Below, piece by piece: positions 1 to 8,211 of a stretch of 64,000 nt of DNA. Below the pieces are notes generated by a model, which did not search any database, had not been told where the DNA came from, and saw only the letters and a program-made list of their open reading frames with translations. The translations under genes were made by a program, and so were the position numbers. The stretch is from Bifidobacterium coryneforme (GTDB lineage Bacteria > Actinomycetota > Actinomycetes > Actinomycetales > Bifidobacteriaceae), in assembly GCF_000737865.1 (NCBI RefSeq), contig NZ_CP007287.1:1330252-1394251 (forward strand), given 5' to 3'. Each line of letters opens with the position of its first letter. The stretch's first letter is position 1.

Positions 1-104
1 TCCTTGGGGGGATCAGGGGCGAAACCGGGCTCCGTACCCAGCCCGTCCACCGCTATGGAATCCCTGCCATGCCTGTCCATAATCGTTGTGAAATCGTACT
101 TCAT
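1..104 (-). CDS. MalY/PatB-type aminotransferase / cystathionine beta-lyase, 5' part only
   Basis: Only the first 34 codons are in the window; the gene runs off the left edge. The N-terminus begins MKYDFTTIMDRHG and continues DSIAVDGLG, an opening typical of MalY/PatB fold-type I PLP enzymes, which cleave cystathionine or act as aminotransferases in sulfur amino-acid metabolism. The ATG has a purine-rich ribosome site (gaaagga) about six bases upstream. The PLP-binding lysine lies outside the window, so the exact activity cannot be judged. Confidence 0.7.
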   Translation of the reverse strand, partial: MKYDFTTIMDRHGRDSIAVDGLGTEPGFAPDPPK

Positions 105-658
105 CGTTTTCCTTTCCCTCGGATGACAGGCCGGCATCCACCAGTTGCAATCAGAGGACGGTAGCCGTCGCCGGAACGGTGTCCATCCTGAATTCTACCG
201 GGAGCCCTCTTTACGCACACGCTCTTGATCAAAGCCCGGCCTGCCCATTCCATCTTGAACAGGTCCTGACCTCAGCAGCTTCCCCATCATGCCGGATGTC
301 CGACCATATGAATCGGGAATGCGCCTTGCCCTTTTGACACCGATACGGGCGGGTGTATGCTGTAAACCAGAGAATATCTCTATACGGGGGAAAACGTATA
401 TACGATAGTTTCGCTTGAGAATCTGCCTTATGCAGAGTCTCAGTATGGAGAGCGCATGTATCAGTTTTTCCCATCTGTGCGGCTATATACCGCAATCACT
501 ATCAGACTGTGTCTGGGATCAGGCATATCTCTTCCCCTATGCCCAGTCGATATACAGCTTTTTGGTCGCTAGACCAATCCCGAACCATGCCCATCACCCC
601 GTTCACCTGGCAGCCGCAGGCCGGAAAGTGGAGTGGTTGGTTCGATAAAAGTAAACGC

Positions 659-775
659 GCCTAGCTCCATTTCCCCCGGCTGCCATGTTCGTCGACCCAT
701 ATGGAATCGGCACACAGCATGGTGCTAGAGCTAGGCCGCGATAGGACGGACCGCGAACCACTCACGGTCCGTCCT
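659..775. repeat. Paired inverted repeats, possible structured RNA
   Basis: GCCTAGCTC at 659-667 is the exact reverse complement of 728-736. Immediately after, AGGACGGACCG at 743-753 pairs perfectly with 765-775 across an 11-base loop, followed on the plus strand by a short T run. The second hairpin could end a transcript on the plus strand, although no plus-strand gene precedes it. The combination could also be a small structured RNA; no known family was recognised. Confidence 0.4.
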
Positions 776-927
776 TTCAATAAGCCTAGCAACAACCAGC
801 GGTTCCAGGGCAAAGTCCCCACATGAACATCTCGCCACGGCACATAGGGCAATCGGTCTTGCTTCAATCCTTCAGAACTTGCCCGTCACAGGACCGAGAG
901 ATTTGCTGACAGGAAGAAACAGAGAAC

Positions 928-956
928 CCCCGCAGGCTTTGTGCCTGTAGGGGGTT
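928..956 (-). terminator. Rho-independent terminator after the CAU tRNA
   Basis: Read on the minus strand, CCCCCTACAGGC pairs with GCCTGCGGGGG (one mismatch) across a short A-rich loop and is followed by a T-rich tract. It lies directly downstream of the tRNA gene. Confidence 0.75.
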
Positions 957-962
957 CTTTGG

Positions 963-1036
963 TGGGGCCTCAGGGGCTTGAACCCTGGACCGAACGATTA
1001 TGAGTCGTTTGCTCTAACCGACTGAGCTAAGGCCCC
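963..1036 (-). tRNA. tRNA with CAU anticodon (Met, or Ile2 read as AUA)
   Basis: A 74-nt cloverleaf with acceptor stem GGGGCCT/AGGCCCC, T stem CAGGG/CCCTG, anticodon loop CTCATAA (anticodon CAT) and discriminator A. The encoded CCA is at 960-962. The acceptor does not match initiator tRNA. The anticodon-arm surroundings resemble both elongator Met and the tRNA-Ile2 that TilS modifies to read AUA; sequence alone does not separate them here. A tilS gene is present about 10 kb away. Confidence 0.9.
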
Positions 1037-1106
1037 GCGCCGATCACATCGGCCAGAGTCATGGTATCAAAACGACTCGTCATCAGCCAGGTACGGTTCG
1101 TCGAAC

Positions 1107-2735
1107 CTACTTGGTGACCTGGTTGTAGACCGGCAGACCCATGTAGCCGAAGGGAACCTGACGAACCTGCTTGCCGGCCACTGCGGAGACCTTCCTGTAC
1201 CAGAGCGGCAGCACCGGAAGATCCCTGAGGAGGACGGCCTCGGCCTGGCGGTAATCCTGCATGGCTTCGTCCTGGTCGGTCTTGGAGGCGGCTTGGGCAA
1301 GAAGGGTGTCATACTCCGCACTCTTGTAGTCCCCGTTGTTCAACCCCTTGCCGTCCGCCTGACTGGAGGCATATCCCTGAACAAGGTAACCCTCGGGATG
1401 GGGATAGTCCGAGGTGATGCCGGAATTGAAAATACTGTCGACCTGGCGATTATGAACCGCCGTATTGAACTCCTTGCCAGTCGGGAAGATGTTCGACTCC
1501 GTCTTGATGTTCAGAACCTGGGCGTACTCGTGCAGAACCGCATCAACCCAGTCCTTGTCGGTCCCGTCGGCACTGTAGGCAATGCGGAGCGTACCTTCCC
1601 ATGGAGAGATGGCGTCAGCCTCCTCCCAGAGGCTACGGGCCTGGTCCGGATCGTGGTCCAGCACTTTCCTGCCTCCGATGTCGGAGGCGTTCCCTCTGAT
1701 GGTGGGGGCAAGGAAATCGGTGGCTGGAGTGACCGAACCGGCGAAGACCTTGTCGGCTATTTCCGCACGATCAAGGGCATACGACAGGGCCGCCCGGCGC
1801 AGGGCGCCTTCCTGCCCTTGGAAATGCTGCAGGCCTTGCGGGATGGTCAGGGACCGGAAGGCCGGCCCCGGCTTGACCAAGGGATGCAGGCCCGAATCAG
1901 TATGGAACGTTTTCAGGCGGGAAACCGGAACCGTATCGAGCACATCCAGGTGTCCGGCCTGAACATCCGCATAGGCAGCATCAAGACTCTGGTAGTCCCT
2001 GAACTCCAGACTTCCGTTCCGGGCCTTGCGTGGTCCCTTGTATGCGGGGTCCCTTTCCAACCTGATTCCCTGATTGGGCACCCATGACTTGAAGCGGTAG
2101 GGCCCGTTCCCGATCGGGTTCTTGCCGAAGGCCTTGATGTCCTTGTATGCGGATGACGGCAGGGGAAGGAAGGCCACATCTCCCACCTTGTAGGGGAAGG
2201 AGGAATCCGGCTTACCCATGGTCACCTCCAGGGTCAGGTCGTCAACCACGCGAAGACCCGATAGGGGTGCCTTGGGGTCGCCATGCTCGTCCTGCACCTG
2301 CTCATATCCGGCGATGGTCGAAAAGGCCGAAGCCCCCAGATGCCCATTGGCCGCATTCGCCGCAAAGGACCAGGAATCGGCATAGGTCTTGGCGGTGATC
2401 TTCTCCCCATCACTGAACGTGAGTCCTGGCTTGAGGACAATCGTGTACCGGCTGGCATCCTCATTGGGGGTGATTGATTTGGCCTCGACCAGCGTCATCC
2501 CACCCTTGGCATCGAAGGTGACCAACCCGTCGAAAAGCTGGGTCACCACTTTCCAACCTGCGGTGTCATTGGTGCTTGAAGGAATCAGGGGAGCCGTGGG
2601 CTCAACATTGTTGACACTGACGGCGGCCTGGGGGTCAATCCGGTGTTCTTCGGAAGTCTGGGAGGAGCCGCAGGCACCCGCTGCCAGGATGAGCGGCAGT
2701 ACCGCTGCCGCAAAGTAGGAGCGAAGGTTGGTCAT
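1107..2735 (-). CDS. Oligopeptide/dipeptide ABC transporter substrate-binding lipoprotein
   Basis: A 542-residue extracellular binding protein of the SBP_bac_5 (OppA/DppA) family, which captures peptides or related solutes for an ABC importer. The N-terminus is a lipoprotein signal: hydrophobic stretch LRSYFAAAVLPLILAAG ending in a lipobox cysteine followed by GSSQTSEE. Family-typical features follow, including GWKVVTQLFDGL, the KPGLTFSDGEK segment and a PFGYMGLP-like C-terminus. I chose the ATG at 2735, preceded by AAGGG at seven bases, rather than an upstream in-frame ATG that would add 38 residues before the signal peptide. No permease or ATPase gene lies beside it, so it is an orphan binding protein in this window. 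The CAU tRNA lies downstream and the YkoE-type gene upstream, 82 bases away. Confidence 0.85.
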   Translation of the reverse strand: MTNLRSYFAAAVLPLILAAGACGSSQTSEEHRIDPQAAVSVNNVEPTAPLIPSSTNDTAGWKVVTQLFDGLVTFDAKGGMTLVEAKSITPNEDASRYTIVLKPGLTFSDGEKITAKTYADSWSFAANAANGHLGASAFSTIAGYEQVQDEHGDPKAPLSGLRVVDDLTLEVTMGKPDSSFPYKVGDVAFLPLPSSAYKDIKAFGKNPIGNGPYRFKSWVPNQGIRLERDPAYKGPRKARNGSLEFRDYQSLDAAYADVQAGHLDVLDTVPVSRLKTFHTDSGLHPLVKPGPAFRSLTIPQGLQHFQGQEGALRRAALSYALDRAEIADKVFAGSVTPATDFLAPTIRGNASDIGGRKVLDHDPDQARSLWEEADAISPWEGTLRIAYSADGTDKDWVDAVLHEYAQVLNIKTESNIFPTGKEFNTAVHNRQVDSIFNSGITSDYPHPEGYLVQGYASSQADGKGLNNGDYKSAEYDTLLAQAASKTDQDEAMQDYRQAEAVLLRDLPVLPLWYRKVSAVAGKQVRQVPFGYMGLPVYNQVTK

Positions 2736-2817
2736 GGTTGGACCCTTCCTGCCCGGTACGGGCCTTGTCACAGCTTCACAAACTATGGTCAATATTGGCG
2801 GGCGGAGGGGTCGGTTT

Positions 2818-3444
2818 TCAGACCCCCCTGACATCCTGCCCGGATGCAAGCCGATCCAGCGCTCCGGTCCTGCCGATGGCCCGGAAGAGGAACCAGCTGG
2901 TCAGACCAGCCAGGACCACCCCACTGATTAGTTCGCAGATGGTGCCGATGATCCCCCTCGGACTAAGCAGGGAGACTCCCTGGTAGTAGAAGGCCAGGAG
3001 GAAGGCGTTGTACGCCAGGGCTATCAGGAGACCTCCCAGAATGGTCGTTCCCAGGGTCCACCGACGGTAGCGGAATATCCCGAAGGCCAGCTCCGCGCAG
3101 AGGGCCTCGACGATGGCCTGCACGAAAATCATCGGCCCGTTATAGGCGTTGCCCGGCAGAATCTCGACCAGCACGCTGACGATTCCTACATAGACGGCCG
3201 CACCGGGCTTGCGCAATATCAGCAGGGACAAGGTACAGGGGAAGTAGAAGATGCCATGCAGGAGAGCCGCCATCCCGGGAAGAATGGCTGTCATCAAGGG
3301 GAATATCCATGAGGAGAGCAGACTGGCAGCCCAGTAAATCAACCCCGACACCGCCCCAAGGCCGGCACCGACCGCAATATCAAGAGGCCTCCAGCGCAAC
3401 CGATGGGTTGCGGAAATCCGACCATGTTGCCGTTTCTCTGTCAT
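2818..3444 (-). CDS. ECF transporter S component, YkoE family
   Basis: A 208-residue integral membrane protein with about five to six hydrophobic helices. It resembles YkoE-type substrate-binding (S) subunits of energy-coupling-factor importers, which in characterised cases take up thiamine or its hydroxymethylpyrimidine precursor. Supporting segments are DIAVGAGLGAVSGLIYW, the AEL..GIFRYRRW region and a C-terminal SWFLFRAIGRTG. The ATG is preceded by AAGGGAG. The ATPase and transmembrane partners (YkoD/YkoC) are not adjacent, so it may use subunits encoded elsewhere. No thiamine-pyrophosphate riboswitch was recognised upstream. Family assignment is fairly firm; substrate is inferred. Confidence 0.75.
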   Translation of the reverse strand: MTEKRQHGRISATHRLRWRPLDIAVGAGLGAVSGLIYWAASLLSSWIFPLMTAILPGMAALLHGIFYFPCTLSLLILRKPGAAVYVGIVSVLVEILPGNAYNGPMIFVQAIVEALCAELAFGIFRYRRWTLGTTILGGLLIALAYNAFLLAFYYQGVSLLSPRGIIGTICELISGVVLAGLTSWFLFRAIGRTGALDRLASGQDVRGV

Positions 3445-3684
3445 TGATACTCCCTTGCGACCGCATACAGCTCACGGCCCATTCCTCATGCGCACAGCCG
3501 AAGGCCCGGTCCCATCCGTATCGGCAAAGACCAAGTCGGCGCTCCTTGACCTGCGCATGTCGGGCGGGAACACCTCCTCAAGGCTACCCTCTGCCGCTCA
3601 GCAAATCCCGCATGCGGGTATAGGGAAAATTGATAGGTCCCTCATGGGATGAGACCCAGATGGCCTGCTGCGTAAGTCGGAAGT

Positions 3685-3704
3685 CTCCATTACGATTAAT
3701 GGAG
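3685..3704. repeat. Perfect 8-bp inverted repeat upstream of ettA
   Basis: CTCCATTA at 3685-3692 and TAATGGAG at 3697-3704 are exact reverse complements separated by CGAT. The element sits 40 bases before the ettA start codon, where an operator or a short leader hairpin would lie. No matching regulator was recognised. Confidence 0.4.
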
Positions 3705-3744
3705 TTTGAACCGTCGTTTTCCAACCCTTTGCGAGGTAGTTTCC

Positions 3745-5421
3745 TTGGCCGAATTTATCTATCAGATGATCAAGGCGCGCAAGTCCTTCGGCGACCGCGT
3801 TATTCTCGATGACGTCACGCTGAGCTTCCTGCCGGGAGCCAAGATTGGCGTGGTGGGCCCGAACGGCATGGGCAAGTCCACACTGCTCAAGATCATGGCC
3901 AGCCTGGAGACCGTCAGCAACGGCGAGGCCCAGCTCACCCCGGGCTACTCGGTGGGCATCCTTCAGCAGGAACCGCCCCTGGACGAGGACAAGACCGTCG
4001 GAGAGAACATCCGCATGGCCTACGGCGACATTATGGAGAAGGTCCAGCGCTTCAACCAGATAGGTGAGGAGATGGCCAACCCCGATGCCGACTACGATGC
4101 GCTGATGGCCGAGATGGGCAAGCTCCAGGAGGAGATCGACGCGGCAGACGGATGGGACCTGGATTCCCAGTTGGATCAGGCCATGGATGCCCTGCAGTGC
4201 CCCGACCCCGACACCCCGGTTTCGGTCATCTCGGGTGGTGAGCGCCGCCGCGTGGCCCTCTGCCGGCTCCTGCTTGAGGCCCCAGACCTCCTGCTTCTGG
4301 ACGAGCCCACCAACCACCTTGACGCCGAGTCTATACTCTGGCTGGAGCAGTATCTCCACACCTACAAGGGAGCCGTCCTGGCCGTGACCCACGACCGGTA
4401 CTTCCTTGACAACGTGGCCGAGTGGATCTGCGAGGTTGACCGCGGACACCTCTACCCGTATCAGGGCAACTACACCACCTACCTCGACACCAAGGCCAAG
4501 CGTCTTGAGGTACAGGGACAGAAGGATGCCCGCCTGGCCAAGCGACTGAACTCCGAGTTGGAATGGGTCCGCTCCTCCCCCAAAGCCCGGCAGGCCAAGA
4601 ACAAGGCTCGTCTGGAACGCTATGAGCAGATGGAGATCGAGGCCAGGAACAACAAGAAACTGGACTTCTCCGAGATTCAGATTCCGCCGGGGCCACGCCT
4701 GGGATCCAAGGTCCTGGAAGCCGAGCATATCCACAAGGCCTTCGGCGACCGGGTCCTGATTGACGATCTGAGCTTCACCCTGCCCAGGAACGGCATTGTT
4801 GGCGTCATTGGCCCCAACGGCGTCGGCAAGTCGACCCTTTTCAAGACCATCGTAGGCCTGGAGCCCCTGACCTCGGGTTCCCTGGAGGTCGGCGATACGG
4901 TCAAGATCTCGTATGTGGATCAGAACCGCGAAGGCATCGACCCCAAGAAGAACCTCTGGGAGGTGGTCTCCGACGGTCTGGACTTCATCGAAGTGGCCGG
5001 CGTCGAAGTTCCCACCCGCGCCTATGTGGCCTCCTTCGGGTTCAAGGGATCGGACCAGCAGAAGCCGGCCGGGGTCCTCTCCGGTGGTGAGCGCAACAGA
5101 CTGAACCTGGCCCTGACCCTGAAGCAGGGGGGCAACCTCCTCCTCCTGGACGAGCCCACCAACGACCTGGACGTGGAGACCCTGGAAAGCCTCGAGAACG
5201 CCTTGCTGGCATTCCCCGGCTGCGCAGTGGTCATATCCCACGACCGCTGGTTCCTGGACAGGGTCGCCACCCACATCCTTGCCTGGGAGGGCACGGATGA
5301 GAACCCGGCAAACTGGTACTGGTTCGAGGGCAACTTCCAGGCTTATCAGGAGAACAAGATCCAGCGTTTGGGCGAGGAAGCATCACGACCTCACAGGATT
5401 CACCGCAAGCTGACCCGTTGA
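3745..5421 (+). CDS. ettA: Energy-dependent translational throttle protein EttA (ABC-F)
   Basis: A 558-residue cytosolic ABC-F protein with two ATP-binding cassettes and no membrane segments. EttA binds the ribosomal E site and gates entry into elongation according to ATP/ADP level. The first cassette has Walker A GPNGMGKST at residues 38-46, signature SGGERRRVALCRLLLEAP and Walker B LLLLDEPTNHLDAES. The Arm/linker region follows, then a second cassette with GPNGVGKST, LSGGERNRLNLALTLKQGG and LLLLDEPTNDLD. Length matches the family (555 residues in E. coli). The start is the TTG at 3745, giving the family-typical (M)AEFIYQMIKARKSFG, with GAGG eight bases upstream; an upstream in-frame TTG would add non-homologous residues. 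The family is not an antibiotic-resistance ABC-F. Confidence 0.93.
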   Translation: MAEFIYQMIKARKSFGDRVILDDVTLSFLPGAKIGVVGPNGMGKSTLLKIMASLETVSNGEAQLTPGYSVGILQQEPPLDEDKTVGENIRMAYGDIMEKVQRFNQIGEEMANPDADYDALMAEMGKLQEEIDAADGWDLDSQLDQAMDALQCPDPDTPVSVISGGERRRVALCRLLLEAPDLLLLDEPTNHLDAESILWLEQYLHTYKGAVLAVTHDRYFLDNVAEWICEVDRGHLYPYQGNYTTYLDTKAKRLEVQGQKDARLAKRLNSELEWVRSSPKARQAKNKARLERYEQMEIEARNNKKLDFSEIQIPPGPRLGSKVLEAEHIHKAFGDRVLIDDLSFTLPRNGIVGVIGPNGVGKSTLFKTIVGLEPLTSGSLEVGDTVKISYVDQNREGIDPKKNLWEVVSDGLDFIEVAGVEVPTRAYVASFGFKGSDQQKPAGVLSGGERNRLNLALTLKQGGNLLLLDEPTNDLDVETLESLENALLAFPGCAVVISHDRWFLDRVATHILAWEGTDENPANWYWFEGNFQAYQENKIQRLGEEASRPHRIHRKLTR

Positions 5422-5461
5422 ACCGGCTCCGGCACACAATCATCAAGGGATGGGGGAGAAT

Positions 5462-6376
5462 ATGACCATTGAAGAAACTCCATTGGAGCACGTGGTAAAG
5501 GTCCTGGATGTCGCAGGGACGGGCCAGGAGGGTGCCCACACCCTGTTTGAGGGGGACTCCCTCTACTTCCCCACCAAGAGAATATACGGGGGGCAGATCG
5601 TGGCCCAGGCCATCATGGCCGGGTCACGGACCGTCCCCGAGGGGCGGCAGCCCAACTCTGCCCACGCCTACTTCCTCCGTACAGGCAGTATCGAGGAGAA
5701 GGTCGGAATCGATGTGGAGACCATGCGTGACGGCAGGTCCTTTTCCTCGCGCCGTGCCGATGTGACCCAGTCCAAGGGCACGATACTGACAACCATCCTC
5801 TCCTATCAGGAGCCCGGACAGCAGGGCGTCAGGTACGCAGACCCCATGCCCACGGATCTGCCCGACCCCGAGGATTTGACCAGCGCAAAGGACCTGATGC
5901 GTCCCTATGTTGAGAAGTCTCCCTTCGCCGACTATTACGTGACCCAGTCGCCTTTCGACATCCGCCACCTGGGCAAGACCGTCCTGATGGGTGTCGACAA
6001 GGAGGCCGTTGCCAACGATTCCGGTCGTCAGATGGTATGGAGCCGGACCGATGGGCACCTGGACATGTCGCAGACCATGAACCGTGCCCTCCTAGCGCTT
6101 GAGTGCGACCAAATCATGATGGAGCCCGCCCTGCGGCGCTCCGGCCTGGGAATCACCACCAGGGGAATCTCCTTCGCCTCCATCGACCACTCCATGTGGT
6201 GGTATCAGGACATCGATCTCAACCAGTGGCACCTCTTCGTCCAGGATTCCCCGGTTGCCGACCATGGTCGCAGCCTCTGCGTGGCCAAGGTCTACACCCA
6301 GGATGGGGCTCTTGCCGCCACAATGGTGCAGGAGGCCATGATTCGGGTTCCCCAGGACAGCCAGGAGAAGGCCTGA
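5462..6376 (+). CDS. tesB: Acyl-CoA thioesterase II (TesB-type, double hotdog)
   Basis: A 304-residue cytosolic thioesterase that hydrolyses acyl-CoA to free fatty acid and CoA. It shows the two-hotdog arrangement: IYGGQIVAQAIMAGSRTVPEGR and NSAHAYFLRTGSIEEKVGIDVETMRDGRSFSSRRADVTQ in the N-terminal half, and ASIDHSMWWYQDIDLNQWHLF in the C-terminal half, matching the conserved SLDHs.wfh segment. The start at 5462 has GGGGGAG four bases upstream; the ATG at 5450 lacks correct spacing. It lies 40 bases after ettA in the same direction and may share its transcript. A hairpin follows the stop codon. Confidence 0.88.
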   Translation: MTIEETPLEHVVKVLDVAGTGQEGAHTLFEGDSLYFPTKRIYGGQIVAQAIMAGSRTVPEGRQPNSAHAYFLRTGSIEEKVGIDVETMRDGRSFSSRRADVTQSKGTILTTILSYQEPGQQGVRYADPMPTDLPDPEDLTSAKDLMRPYVEKSPFADYYVTQSPFDIRHLGKTVLMGVDKEAVANDSGRQMVWSRTDGHLDMSQTMNRALLALECDQIMMEPALRRSGLGITTRGISFASIDHSMWWYQDIDLNQWHLFVQDSPVADHGRSLCVAKVYTQDGALAATMVQEAMIRVPQDSQEKA

Positions 6377-6388
6377 TATCTGGTTGCT

Positions 6389-6432
6389 TCCGGCCTCTCA
6401 TGTGGCTCCGTCCACGTCGTTGAGAGGCCGGA
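6389..6432. terminator. Bidirectional terminator between tesB and the DUF3180 gene
   Basis: TCCGGCCTCTCA at 6389-6400 is perfectly complementary to 6421-6432, with a 20-base loop that itself contains a short stem. It lies between two converging genes, fitting termination on either strand. Confidence 0.7.
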
Positions 6433-6456
6433 GTCACATGTAGCTTGCTGCATGGC

Positions 6457-6981
6457 TCAGCGGTCCATGCTCTCTTTCTGAGCAGCATCCGGCAAGCGAC
6501 GCTTTGCGGAATTCCGCTTCTTGGGATTCTCGGGCCCCTCATCCGGAGGTAGCTGGCAGAGCCACTCCCCCACAGCCCCGATGACCACATCAATCAGACA
6601 CACTGCCGAAGCAGCCAGGCATTCCCCCATGACCGCCGCATAGTAGGGCGCACTGGAATGACCCATGCTGACCAGGGCCTGGCTGCCATACCACCCAAGA
6701 AGGGCAGCGCAGGCAATTCCCAGGGATTTGCTCATGACCAGCGTGTTGACGGCAAAACGGGAATCCATCTCTTTTCGCTCGCCCTTGGCGTACCTGTGCA
6801 CCTGGATGGCCATAAGCAGAATCATGACACCGAGGATGAAGAGCAGGAGGGAGACCAACCAGGGCGCCCCCATCAGGTCGGTTCGGGATGACATGCTGAT
6901 TTCGGATATGGTCAGGCCTCCTGCCATTCCCAGAATCAGCGCAACCAGGTAGTAGGCCAACGGCGTACGACGTGTTCTCAT
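6457..6981 (-). CDS. DUF3180 family membrane protein
   Basis: A 174-residue protein with four predicted helices: PLAYYLVALILGMAGGL, WLVSLLLFILGVMILLM, a SLGIACAALLGWYGSQAL segment and AAVMGECLAASAVCLIDVV. It matches the actinobacterial DUF3180 family, whose members commonly follow folK. I start at the ATG at 6981, whose first bases overlap the upstream stop codon (ATGA), implying translational coupling with the folB/folK-like gene. Function unknown. The C-terminal tail is short and charged (PKKRNSAKRRLP). Confidence 0.8.
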   Translation of the reverse strand: MRTRRTPLAYYLVALILGMAGGLTISEISMSSRTDLMGAPWLVSLLLFILGVMILLMAIQVHRYAKGERKEMDSRFAVNTLVMSKSLGIACAALLGWYGSQALVSMGHSSAPYYAAVMGECLAASAVCLIDVVIGAVGEWLCQLPPDEGPENPKKRNSAKRRLPDAAQKESMDR

Positions 6982-8120
6982 GACAAACCATCCAATATCC
7001 AGTCCTCGGACAGGAGATGCAGGCATCCCACATCCGGTGCCCTCCGTGAGAGTTCGGCCACGGATCCGCCGTTTGGACCGGCCAGGACAGCATCGGCATC
7101 CAGGGCGGCCCAAGGCACCAGGACCGAAGCCCTGGTGGCCGCCCCGGCCAGGGGCAACCTCAGCCCGTCCTCATCGACCTCCAAGCCTTCGTAATCGACG
7201 ATACTCAAGACGAGGGGGCCGGAACCCTCCGATCCGGGGTCTCCGCCCCGGCAAGTGGACTCAATCATGGTCAGGGTCCGATAGAGGTCCCGAGGCCCCA
7301 ACGGTGTCTGCACCATGACCACGGCGCAGAGGCTGGGGCCACGCCCGGCACCCGGATGGACGGAAGAGTACAAAGGCGATATCCCGACTACCTGACTACC
7401 CGGGACCCCGTCCAAGGATGCCAGGGCCACATACATGGCCTGCTTGGAGTTCTCATCGACGCACTCCATGGCGACAACCGCCTGATGCATCTGAACGGGA
7501 CCTTCAGCCTCGGACGTATCCGTCTGCGGCCCGGACGGCCACCTGCCATCAGTGTCATCCACATCCGCGCCTGAGCCGATTTGCATATGGTCTTCATCCG
7601 CATAGTGCCGGTTCCGCGCCTCGTCATGATGTCTGGCGAGCCCAACGCCCAAGGCCGGATGAGAGGCGGAACGTGCCTGCGTCTGGCGGGCCTCCCCGAA
7701 TCCTGGCTCCACCGGGGCAGCCCCATGCTCCTGGGCTGAAACCAGGGAGGCCAGGGTGGCCTGACCATCCCCTTCAGCAGCCCTTTCGATGGTCACGGTC
7801 ACCTGAAAGTCCGCCTCGGTCTGATCATCGGCGCCTAGACGTGTTACCGATACCCTGGTCCGCCTGACCTGATGCGAGAGAAGGATGGCATCAGCCACTC
7901 TCGTGGTCAGGGCCTCAAGAAGATCCGTGGAGTCATGCTCAATCAGGGAGATAATCCTATTGACCACCTGGACATAATCCACGGTTGCGGTCGCATCATC
8001 AAACCTGCCGGCCTCGCTCAAATCAAGGAAAAGCGTGGCATCGACCTGGTAGGTGTAATCGTGTCCATCAGGAGGACTCAGGGGCTTGGCCCTGATCCTG
8101 CTCAGTTGAATCGAATCCAT
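6978..8120 (-). CDS. FolB-FolK-like fusion with lost catalytic residues
   Basis: A 380-residue ORF whose N-terminal 115 residues align with dihydroneopterin aldolase (FolB) and whose last 170 align with 6-hydroxymethyl-dihydropterin pyrophosphokinase (FolK), joined by a low-complexity linker. The scaffold is recognisable: VDATLFLDLSEAGRFDDATATVDY and DLLEALTTRVADAI for FolB; ISPLYSSVHP and LRLPLAGAATRASVLVPWAALD for FolK. Key residues are gone. FolB lacks the yGxHGv..eE segment with its catalytic Glu and has TRLGAD where the Lys-Pro motif belongs. FolK lacks the GSNlGdr loop and its metal-binding Asp-x-Asp (PLVLSIVDY instead of the usual D-x-D segment). Folate activity is therefore unlikely. 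The start ATG has GAGGGG upstream, the frame is intact, and DUF3180 overlaps the stop. The usual folE and folP between it and ftsH are absent. Confidence 0.75.
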   Translation of the reverse strand: MDSIQLSRIRAKPLSPPDGHDYTYQVDATLFLDLSEAGRFDDATATVDYVQVVNRIISLIEHDSTDLLEALTTRVADAILLSHQVRRTRVSVTRLGADDQTEADFQVTVTIERAAEGDGQATLASLVSAQEHGAAPVEPGFGEARQTQARSASHPALGVGLARHHDEARNRHYADEDHMQIGSGADVDDTDGRWPSGPQTDTSEAEGPVQMHQAVVAMECVDENSKQAMYVALASLDGVPGSQVVGISPLYSSVHPGAGRGPSLCAVVMVQTPLGPRDLYRTLTMIESTCRGGDPGSEGSGPLVLSIVDYEGLEVDEDGLRLPLAGAATRASVLVPWAALDADAVLAGPNGGSVAELSRRAPDVGCLHLLSEDWILDGLS

Positions 8121-8211
8121 GCGTCAACCCCTCTCAGCGGCACAGCAATCCCCACACCCCATCACGACCAGGGCGACAGGCCACACAGCGTTTGTGGCGC
8201 CGAAAAACCCA

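Larger units (their letters stand above)
105..962. other. 858-bp stretch without a recognisable gene
   Basis: No open frame here looks like a real protein; the longest frames (about 88 codons) lack a ribosome site and have poor codon composition. The part from about 340 to 560 is richer in A and T than the surroundings. The right half holds two nested inverted repeats (listed separately) and, at 928-956, the terminator of the adjacent tRNA. The left end is the 5' region of the aminotransferase gene, with a small hairpin near 158-170. Confidence 0.5.

Noticed and set aside
661-867. 68-codon minus-strand frame in the gene-free left region
   Set aside because: It spans the inverted repeats, has no ribosome site and no similarity to any family I know.
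3445-3744. Possible TPP riboswitch upstream of the YkoE-type gene
   Set aside because: The region was read on the minus strand; the conserved CUGAGA and the second helix signature of the TPP class were not found together.
3598-5274. 558-codon open frame on the minus strand opposite ettA
   Set aside because: It is the antisense of a clear ABC-F gene, is Val/Gly/Leu-rich without domains, and has no ribosome site.
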